From Euclidia mi (taxonomy: Eukaryota; Arthropoda; Insecta; Lepidoptera; Erebidae), in NCBI GenBank assembly GCA_944739405.2, contig OX123182.2:69815183-69879182 (forward strand): a stretch of 64,000 bases of DNA, given 5' to 3'. Within the stretch, counting starts at the first letter, position 1. The number at the start of each line of letters is the position of its first letter. The position numbers were made by a program, and so were the translations under genes. Of this stretch, positions 56,496-64,000 are shown in pieces. Under the pieces are notes generated by a model. The model had not been told where the DNA came from. It worked only from the letters and a program-made list of their open reading frames with translations, and searched no databases.

Positions 56496-59184
56496 AATAA
56501 TATATAATATATTCTATAATCATACATAAAATACAAATACATCCAAATAAACCATTATAATCAAAATATGATTTTAATCTTTATTCATATAAATGTGTAT
56601 TTAGTTCCATCCATTCTTCAGGCATAAGCGAATAATTATTTCGTAGGATCTCTTAAGTTTAGCTGTCAATACGTAATTGTTACAATTACGACAAATTGAT
56701 AAATAAAGGTAGGTGTATTGAAGAGTTGGTGGAGGAGGACCTTTATATACAATACATAAAAATACATGAAATACATAAAAATACATAAAATAATAACATT
56801 TATTTAATATTAATAGATATGATATCTAATTTGGTTGTATGATAGAACTATTTTTCAAATTTAGACGTATAATATTAGGTAGTTATAAATAAGTAGGTAA
56901 ATGTTAATCACTATGAAGTTGTAAAATAATTGAATATATATATTTAGGAATTTAGACCAAGTTCTAGTTGATCCGAGTCCAGTCATGTTCAATCAGTATC
57001 AATGTTCTAGCAACGTGATCGGTCAACATCGGCAATCATTTTAAAATGTTCCTGTTCTAATGGTTAATTAGCAGTAAGGGATTAGAACAAAAAAATTGTA
57101 ATATCTCATCTGATCGAGTATCATATTTGGGTTAATAGAATTCCTACCAGTAAAGAACCAAATAAATGAAATAGCCAGTTCAGCCATCCTTATAATTATA
57201 TCCGTGTCAAGTGAAAAATAAAGTATTCAATATTTCAACAACTGTATGTACCTTTTTCAAGTAATTAGTATAAAATAGCTATTATAACAATTGAAACTCT
57301 AAACATTTACAGCAGATATTTAAAAATCATCACTACATCTATAATCTATTTAAGATGGTGTGTGTAATGGCTAGGAAATTAACCCTTTAAAGTCTGCCTG
57401 TCCTTATTTATCCATTTCTTTTATAAAGGGTGATAAACAACTATTAAATGTAAAGTGTAAATATTACATATAAGAACTAAAATAATATCATACTTTACTA
57501 CATCAACCCCCTGCATGCCGGCACGCAGATCTACGCGAGACACAATGGCTTTTTAATTGTGCCTGGCACTCCGGCATACAGGAGGTTAATATACCATAAG
57601 TACATCATAATATTAATATTGCAACTCACTGCATCATCCACGAATTACCAAAGACAATATGATACGAAAGGAGCTACTCCAAAGCATCACAACCAATTGT
57701 AATTTCAGTTCAGCTGTTCTTTAATAAATAATAGAATAGGATTTCACAACATTGGGTTAGATATGTATAGCCTTGAGTAATGATGATTATTGAAATATGG
57801 AATATGGATATTGGATAACGTTTTGTTTGAATTTACATTTTGAACATATAATACAAAAGTCATAATATTTTTTTTTATCTATTAGTTGCTAGAAAACTTG
57901 AGTAGACACGTCATTTATTTATTGTATTAACACCAGTTCTACTAATGCTTCCAAGAACCCTAGAAGCTTTGCATAAATTTATTCATCAACAGTTAAATAA
58001 ATTATAGGGAAGGGTACCGTGTGCGAATGTAGCGAACCGGCCTAAACACTTTAAGAACACTCAGTGGAGCAACCATAAACGGCCCCATTACAAAACACAG
58101 TTTAGCTACAAAACTATCCCATAGTTTAAGCAACTATCTTATTATAAAAAGAGGTTTAGCCCTAGACCATGGATCATTCGACTGTCAAAGGATAAAACCG
58201 CCGTGTCCCCTAGTTTAACGTCAGTTTTAGGCCCGGTGTCAAACGAGTCCTTGTCTAGTAGTTTTGTTGGTCATTAATAATTAACTATTAAATTACTAAG
58301 TTTTAAAAAACTTCATTCCGTTTTACGTACATTACTTATTTGGTAGAAATGAAATTATTACACTTCAATAGCAAGAAAACCACTTTTAGTAATAGGGATC
58401 AATTTACGCCATAGTTTGACATTTAACCTCTGACTAACGGTTTACAACTAAGGCTTTTATCCAGGTTTTTTTGTAATAAGACTGACAGTCTCCGTAAAAC
58501 TCACTTTCTTAGGTCAATCGCCTGCCGGGTTAATGGGATTAAACAAAAATTAATCTGTGTCATATTTCTAAGAATTTAATATTATTTTGGGTTCATGCAC
58601 TGTATTGTATACCTACTTGAAATGTGTGGTTCATTATAATAATATAATAATATCCTTCTACATTCGTACAACACAATGTAGTCCCAAACTTAGCAGAAAC
58701 TTTTTGTATAGGTACCAGATAATAGATAAACATACTTTATCACATTTAAGAGATTTATAGAATCGGATAGAATAGAATCCTATATTTCAAATACATCTAT
58801 GCTTCAAAACCTAAACTCACATATAATATTATAATAAATATGTAAATTATTTTATAATAAGCATTTTTAAACCGTTATAGCAACCTTTTGTGTAATACCA
58901 TCGACACCTACATCAAGGCAATGGATTGGTTAGCATTTTGTTCATGTTTTAGTTTCCAACATCCCATGTAGGATAGGGTATAATTTATTATAGCCAACAT
59001 ACGCCAATCGAAAATACGGTTTACAGTACAAATCAGTAATACACATCAGTAAACATGTCTATCAAAGAGAAAATTATGGAATAGTGTTACAATCCCCTTA
59101 CATAATAACATATTTGCTTGTTGTACTTACATACTCACGTCAACCATTCTCATTTTCTTCGATCAGTCTTAATTTTGTAAAATC
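56496..59184. other. Interior of the LTR-like element, non-coding
   Basis: AT-rich with no retroviral motif in any frame that I can see. An imperfect palindrome lies at 57,502-57,596 (ACCCCCTGCATGCCGG against CCGGCATACAGGAGGT, with CACAAT/ATTGTG inside). Confidence 0.5.
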
Positions 59185-59375
59185 GTGTCACCCAACAGAC
59201 TCGTAACCGCTAGCCAGTTTCCAGCACCATTGCCACGGCGCCGAGGACACGTCGTGCTCCGTCGTCAGCAGAACTGCGATGTCCTTCAGCCAGCATTATG
59301 GGATTTCGACGAGAATACTCTGAAAGTTAAAATTGGATGTATTAGTAATGTGAGGTGGACGTATCCCACTTCTGA
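59185..59375 (+). other. GC-rich, coding-like segment before the right terminal repeat
   Basis: This 190-bp stretch is far richer in GC than its surroundings and has an open plus frame (RLVTASQFPAPLPRRRG, LWDFDENTLKVKIG, SNVRWTYPTSD) that starts at GTG and runs on into the repeat. It is where the 3' end of pol or env would sit in an autonomous LTR element, so it may be a remnant. I do not recognise a family. Confidence 0.3.
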
Positions 59376-59577
59376 TGTCAGAAACACTACATATGTATAT
59401 TTAAATATATATATATATTCTTCAATGCTTCATACTACAGATTACTTTTTGAAACTTAAGATGTTTATGTAAAAGCGAGGTAGTTCTAAATAATACATCG
59501 TTTGTAGGGTATAAACACTTTAATTAATCAATTATCAATTAGACTGAAATGAAACATATCGTGTCGAGTTATACATT

Positions 59578-60739
59578 GGGGCATGTTACACTTGTCAATA
59601 TTATCATGATCCTAGTATCGCGATACCACAAGTATTGATATGGGCTATTACATTATCAATAATATCACCATCAGTACGCGTTTGAAACTACTAGAGAAAG
59701 TAGTGTTTAGTGCAAAATTAAATTTGAACAAATTTTAAAAAGAACATGGATTGTAAAGGGAAGCCGCTATAGCAATAATACGCGCATGCGCATTAAAAAC
59801 TAAGCGCAAGAGGAAGTTTTGGGTAAAAGCACGGTCTGTGGGTAAAAGACTGGATTTCAAAACGAAATCAATATACACATTTACTAACATAGTACAGTTA
59901 ACCGTGTGATTGACGGCATAGAATACAATTGTCACCAACTCACCACCCCCTATTTTTCCGTGGGTGTCGTAAGAGGCGACTAAGGGATAACACGATGCAA
60001 ATACTATCTTTGCGTAGAGACGGAAAACTCGACATCAAACCCTATACGACTGCCTGGTTGGTCTCGCGGCATAAATGTGCGCGTGGGATCGGGAGTTCCC
60101 GGGTTCGATTCCTGGGTCGGGCAGTGTTATTGGGTTTTTCTGTAACGAAATTCTCAGTAGCAGCACGGAGTCTGGAAATGTGCCCGGTACGGCAATAGGC
60201 TCGCCACTTATTACGTGGGACTAAAGTATATCTGGCGAAAAGTGGGTGTAAAAATACACTTTTGCCTACCTCTTCGAGGTTATAAGCGTGAGACTTTGTA
60301 ATATGTATGTATACTAACATTCAGAAACAACAACAACAACTTGCCGAAGTCTTCATTTTTATTAATTTTATTTAATTAATTTTTATCTTTTGGGTTCCAC
60401 AAGGACGGGCATGTTTCATGAAGAAGAATTAGGTAATTCCTCCAGACCATTTTTACCTCCTGCATCAACGATGGAGCGTAATTCATAATCGTCACTTTGA
60501 CAAAGGACATAAGAATCGTCACAACTTTGACGTCGTTTCGCCATTGCTGCGAACGCATACTGACAGAAAAATATCTCAATGCGCTTACATTTCAATAATA
60601 TTGAAGCCCCGCCCCCTGAGTATCGCGGATTTCAAGATGTTTGAATAATTTGTGATATTATCACGATACCGCGATACAGCCTATTACACCATCAATATTA
60701 CCACGGTATCGTGATATTATTGACAATGTAACATGCCCC
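59578..60739. mobile_element. TIR element nested in the right terminal repeat
   Basis: GGGGCATGTTACA at the left and its complement TGTAACATGCCCC at the right bound 1162 bp, with subterminal inverted ATTGACA/TGTCAAT and CGCGATACC/GGTATCG motifs. ATT is duplicated on both sides (59,575-59,577 and 60,740-60,742). The left terminal repeat gives the empty site (ATACATTACATAG). No transposase is present. About 420 bp of it are a nested SINE. Confidence 0.85.
59891..60311 (+). mobile_element. SINE, S2 family, nested in the TIR element
   Basis: Colinear with 45,623-46,008: CCGTGTGATTGACGGCATAG head, GTGGGTGTCGTAAGAGGCG, B box GGGTTCGATTCCTGGG, GGCAATAGGCTCGCC, and the tail GCCTACCTCTTCGAGG, GCGTGAGACTTTG. 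A likely duplication TACTAACAT lies at 59,882-59,890 and 60,312-60,320. Confidence 0.82.
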
Positions 60740-60841
60740 ATTACATAGATTTATTTATAGAAAATAATAATTACTGCACATAATATTACACTATAATATA
60801 TACTAAAATGGAATTGTACCATATTATATACCGTACGTGAA

Positions 60842-61036
60842 TTGAGGTTTCAACTACTAGTATTATTACTGTATACAATAAATATACTTATCTCCAGTAT
60901 TACAGCTGGACCATGCGGAGTGTACATACAGTCCTGTGGTCGACCAACGGAATGTGTCTGTTGTAGTGCGGCACTGGTTTATATAGGAAAATACCCCCAC
61001 TGTTCGGCGATCACAGGATGTCAATTGATTTCCTGA
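60842..61036 (+). CDS. Signal-peptide plus Cys-rich small frame in the right terminal repeat
   Basis: The counterpart of 54,723-54,917 has the same length and the same TTG in place of a start codon. Against the left copy I see six substitutions; three change residues: Ser to Thr in the leader, Lys to Glu, and Ser to Cys giving seven cysteines (TECVCC). The density of changes is no lower than in the rest of the repeat, so there is no sign of purifying selection since insertion. It may be a passenger frame. Confidence 0.33.
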   Translation: MRFQLLVLLLYTINILISSITAGPCGVYIQSCGRPTECVCCSAALVYIGKYPHCSAITGCQLIS

Positions 61037-61874
61037 TTTTATTATTGCAAAATAACGTTACAGAATTGGAGTAGTCTTTAAAATAAATTAAAGTGATACA
61101 AAATGCTTATGACTAATTAACAATTATAGTATTTATTACATTGTGTAAGTAAGAATATATTTAAACGATATTTGAAATGATAACTGTAGAATTTGTTACA
61201 TAATTTAATTGTTAATCTGGCACCTCTTTTGCAACGATGTAAAATACTTATTTTAATATTTATAATTATGGAATTGATTACATTATATAACTATAAATAT
61301 GACAACCTATATATATTATTCTAACACGTGCATACCTACGAAACGTTGGGCAAATAAAATGTCTGCCATTTGGGATGTACTCCAGAATATAATCGATATC
61401 GATATGGAGCCGGTTAGAGGAAAATAATACATTTTTGTAGTAAGTTACTTTAGTTAGTTTAAATCTTTTGCCAGATTAGTGTATTCCATAATGCAAATGT
61501 GGGCTAACATGGGAAAGCGAAAGACGACCCTTGTATCAAACATGTAACAAAATCAAAATATTCTCTGGTAGCCAATATCTGTCTCTTTTTTCTGACAGAG
61601 ATATCCGTAAGACAAAACGAGACAACACTATGTTTGGTGGTTTTATGTCGATTTCGTATATGTGTGTATAGTGTAATTTTTCTATATGTACTACTTGCCC
61701 TCTCCATGTATATTCCTTACTCAAAGGTCAAAATTCACGTGGTTCGTGGAGCGCGCGAAGTCAACGGATAATGCGTTGATGGAAACGGTACAGACGCTGT
61801 ACGCCCGACGTACTAACGGATCATCGGTCAGGTATGAAAGGTTGAACGTTTTATATTTGTATGTTTTGTTACGC

Positions 61875-62238
61875 ACGATAGCCGAGTGGGTATACCAACA
61901 GACTGCCATGCAGAGGGTATCGGGTTCGAATCCACGGCGCGCACCAATGACTTTTCGGAGTTATGTGCGTATTGAATTGTTAATTATCGCTTGTCCCGTG
62001 CCTCGGAGAGCACGTTAAGCCGTCGGTCCCGGTTGTCATGAAGATCTTTGACAATCGTTACCTTCTAAATAAAACTGACACTAGTCTAAACCATGGAATA
62101 TCGCTATCCCTTCGGGTTGCGGAGGTCAGACAGGCAGTCGCTCCGTGGAAAAGCTAATATTCAGTCAAATCCGGTTAGACTAGAAAGCGGACCCCAGATT
62201 GAAACTGGGATAACGCTAAGAGAAAGAAGAGGAGAGGA
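61875..62238 (+). mobile_element. tRNA-headed SINE, S3 family
   Basis: The head ACGATAGCCGAGTGGGTATA (A-box-like) and the B box GGGTTCGAATCCACG precede a body with GTGCCTCGGAGAGCACGTTA and GGGATAACGCTAAGAG. A 7-bp duplication GTTACGC flanks it (61,868-61,874 and 62,239-62,245), and TIR copy 1 has a single GTTACGC at the site. The tail is purine-rich, not GATGAT. Confidence 0.85.
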
Positions 62239-62279
62239 GTTACGCGTCGAATCTTTCGTCAGATATGTTCCAACCCTTA

Positions 62280-63292
62280 GATAATACATAATCAAAATGA
62301 ACTACTACATTTTGGATTTCGATCAAGGATCAGGATATTTATGGAGTGTGTAGTATACCTACCGTATCGTATGATAATTAAGATCGCCGGATATGAAGAA
62401 ATTTTACCATATGCAGGTAATATCGATACTCTATTATCCTATAGGGACACGATATCGAATTCAAATTACTCATACAGTATCTAAAAACAGTATCGTACTC
62501 GTATATGTATCAAAATATAAGTATTTTAAGTAGATGTCGATACTTCAAGTATCAAGTACTTTTCTTACACCGGTACCCTAAGTAAGATTCGAGCGCGACG
62601 CGTTGCGTTAAATTGTCAAACACATTATTGTCACGCAGAACATGGGCTAATGTGCACATAATTATATTTCACGACAAGACAATCAATGACGTCAGTTCAC
62701 TTTCGATAGATCTAACTTATTTTACGTCGATATTAGAGAAGTTAATTCTTCTTCTATGTATTCGTTCTTAAACTAGTGTGGCTCCAATGCTTATAAAAAT
62801 ATAGTAGATTTCTTGTCCAGTAGGTATGCTAGCAACTATAGGTACCAATTATATTACTATAAGATAACTTTGCAATAAACATGAGGCGTAAAGTAAATTT
62901 TTTAAAGTAGGTAATTTGTAAGATGTAGGTGCGATATGTAGATAATGCCTAAATAATAAATGATACCTGGTTATGATTGGCACACGAGCATTGCAAATGG
63001 CAAGATTAAACAGAGGCCTATATCTAACAGTGGATGAAATCGGGCTATGGATGATAATAATGATTCGATACGATACATGCCATTAAGTACTTATTGAGTA
63101 ATCGGAAGAGGATATCGAAAGGTAAAATACTCGATACCACAGAGTAATGTTATTTTGCCGCGCGTTGGTTAGTATATTTTTATACGTATCAGCAACAGAG
63201 GAGAGGACGTGTTCGACTTGAGCATCGGTCGCATGAAGCTGTGTAGACCCATTACGATATCCCCATTTAATTAAAAATACAAAACCTTTTTG
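62280..63292. other. No gene recognised
   Basis: AT-rich. A decayed retroelement tail like that of S1 (AGAGGCCTATATCTAACAGTG then GGATGATAATAATGAT) lies at 62,989-63,060. Variants of TCGATAC recur across 62,340-62,580 and 63,060-63,140. Confidence 0.4.
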
Positions 63293-63339
63293 CTACTTTG
63301 ATATTAAAAACTTTTTAAAGGTTTTTAATAACAAAGTAG
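63293..63339. repeat. Palindrome, arms about 20 bp
   Basis: CTACTTTGATATTAAAAAC faces GTTTTTAATAACAAAGTAG around AAAGG/CTTTT with one or two mismatches. Confidence 0.75.
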
Positions 63340-63630
63340 ATTATTAATGAAAAATATGCAAGTAGTATAATCTGAGTAAAAACCTGTCACATATGCGTCA
63401 GAGGTCTATTCGCTATGTGCACGACAGTTGCGCCACCTAGCATGCGCAACTATCCGGGGTTATGCCAAATAATGACATATCAGTATTTTATGCTTTCTAG
63501 TAAATATAGTAAATTAAAGATAAATAAAAAGATGACAAATGGTATTTTTACTATAAACGATCATCCACTGCTGTCGGTATTTCAATTCGGAATTCAGTAC
63601 AGTCAATAGTAACTCTTGTATTGATGTAAT

Positions 63631-63909
63631 CAGGGGCCCGATTCTCCTAAATGAATTTGTTCAAATTACAGTTTCGATATAATGTCAAATGGTATTCTCC
63701 TAAATTAACATATATTTTAATGAAATTGTAATGAGATCGTAAATTGAAAAAAGTGTCAAATATGTGTCAACGACGAACTGTTTATTTCTAATTATACGAT
63801 AATGACATTTGGTTAGCAGAATACCGATTTTGAGTCAATTCAAAATATAATCTCATTCTGTTCAAAATATAATGTCAATGTCATATAAAATAGGAGAATT
63901 GGCCCCCTG
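63631..63909. mobile_element. 279-bp MITE
   Basis: The left end CAGGGGCCCGATTCTCCTAA and right end (reverse complement CAGGGGGCCAATTCTCCTAT) are inverted repeats with few differences. The interior repeats ATAATGTCAA and its complement near both ends. No protein. The target duplication is not clear. Confidence 0.75.
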
Positions 63910-64000
63910 GACTGAAACACTCGGACATGGTTGGTTGTACGGTAGCTCTATTCGGCCAAAATATTAAATTAGTAGTTGCACAAGCTAGATTTTGTAAGAT

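Larger units (their letters stand above)
54426..61326. mobile_element. LTR-like element without gag-pol, 6.9 kb, LARD-like
   Basis: Direct terminal repeats (54,426-55,207 and 59,376-61,326, the latter split by an insertion) begin TGTCAGAAACACTACATATG and end TATTATTCTAACA. A 4-bp duplication CGTG flanks the element (54,422-54,425 and 61,327-61,330), and TIR copy 1 shows the unoccupied site with a single CGTG. These are the marks of LTR integration. The 4.17-kb interior shows no gag, protease, RT or integrase motifs, no convincing primer-binding site after the left repeat and no clear polypurine tract. The strand is therefore unassigned. It would have to be mobilised in trans. Confidence 0.8.
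59376..61326 (+). repeat. Right terminal direct repeat, split by a TIR element
   Basis: Without the insertion at 59,578-60,742 it is about 786 bp and matches the left repeat at about 98 percent, with the same TGT...ACA ends. Confidence 0.85.
53697..62276. mobile_element. TIR element copy 2, expanded to 8.6 kb by nested insertions
   Basis: The left end GGGTCGGAACATATCTGACG (53,697) and right end (reverse complement GGGTTGGAACATATCTGACG, 62,276) match copy 1 and are flanked by TTA on both sides (53,694-53,696 and 62,277-62,279). Its own sequence is 53,697-54,425, 61,327-61,874 and 62,239-62,276. The rest is an LTR-like element (54,426-61,326) and a SINE (61,875-62,238). Relative to copy 1 it lacks about 150 bp of the right interior. 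No transposase is seen. Confidence 0.85.

Noticed and set aside
54426..61326. Segmental or tandem duplication of a small-peptide gene as the cause of the paired repeats
   Set aside because: The TGT...ACA ends, the CGTG duplication and the exact empty site in the 48.4-50.0 kb copy point to one LTR-style insertion.

Overview
The window reads as AT-rich nuclear DNA of a moth or butterfly. The signs are Lep1-type Helitron ends (TCTATACT...CTAG), tRNA-headed SINEs ending in GATGAT or TATG repeats, and RTE-, CR1/jockey- and BEL/Pao-type retroelements. I found no complete host protein-coding gene, tRNA, rRNA or CRISPR array. Most short open frames are shadows of transposons, and several begin at TTG or GTG, which is not meaningful in an animal nucleus. 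The best reading is intergenic or intronic sequence built from layers of transposable elements (TEs).

Layout. 1-3515: a BEL/Pao retrotransposon on the minus strand; its Gag-Pol frame is open for 946 codons and runs off the left edge. 3590-6495: a LINE 3' end, a broken Helitron helicase split by a SINE, and a 5'-truncated LINE. 9.3-12.7 kb: SINEs, an RT fragment and a dispersed repeat. 15.2-19.3 kb: a tandem-repeat element invaded by two SINEs and a 2.36-kb inverted-repeat element. 19.6-21.2 kb: a CR1/jockey-like RT with an open 460-codon frame. 23.0-24.9 and 34.8-35.5 kb: an inverted pair of one dispersed repeat, the first copy split by an inverted-repeat transposon carrying a MITE. 33.3-34.5 kb: a non-autonomous Helitron. 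35.6-36.8 kb: a hAT-like element with a perfect 8-bp target duplication. 39.9-40.5 and 47.2-47.6 kb: two copies of a GC-rich poly(A) retroelement. 41.9-45.2 kb: a full-length LINE with an 11-bp target duplication but broken frames. 45.6-46.0 kb: a SINE. 48.4-50.0 kb: a 1.6-kb TTA-type inverted-repeat element.

The most striking object is at 53,694-62,279. It is a second copy of the 1.6-kb element, expanded to 8.6 kb. Inside it sits a 6.9-kb LTR-like element with 782-bp direct terminal repeats, TGT...ACA ends and a 4-bp CGTG duplication. The first 1.6-kb copy supplies the empty site. This LTR-like element has no recognisable gag or pol. Instead it holds an 18-bp tandem array and a 126-146-bp satellite, and each terminal repeat carries a 64-codon frame shaped like a signal peptide plus a cysteine-rich mature peptide. 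Its right repeat is split by another inverted-repeat element that itself contains a SINE. The elements do not work together as a pathway. They record an order of insertion, and one LINE (41.9-45.2 kb) shares its 3' tail with a SINE family and so probably supplied its retrotransposition machinery.
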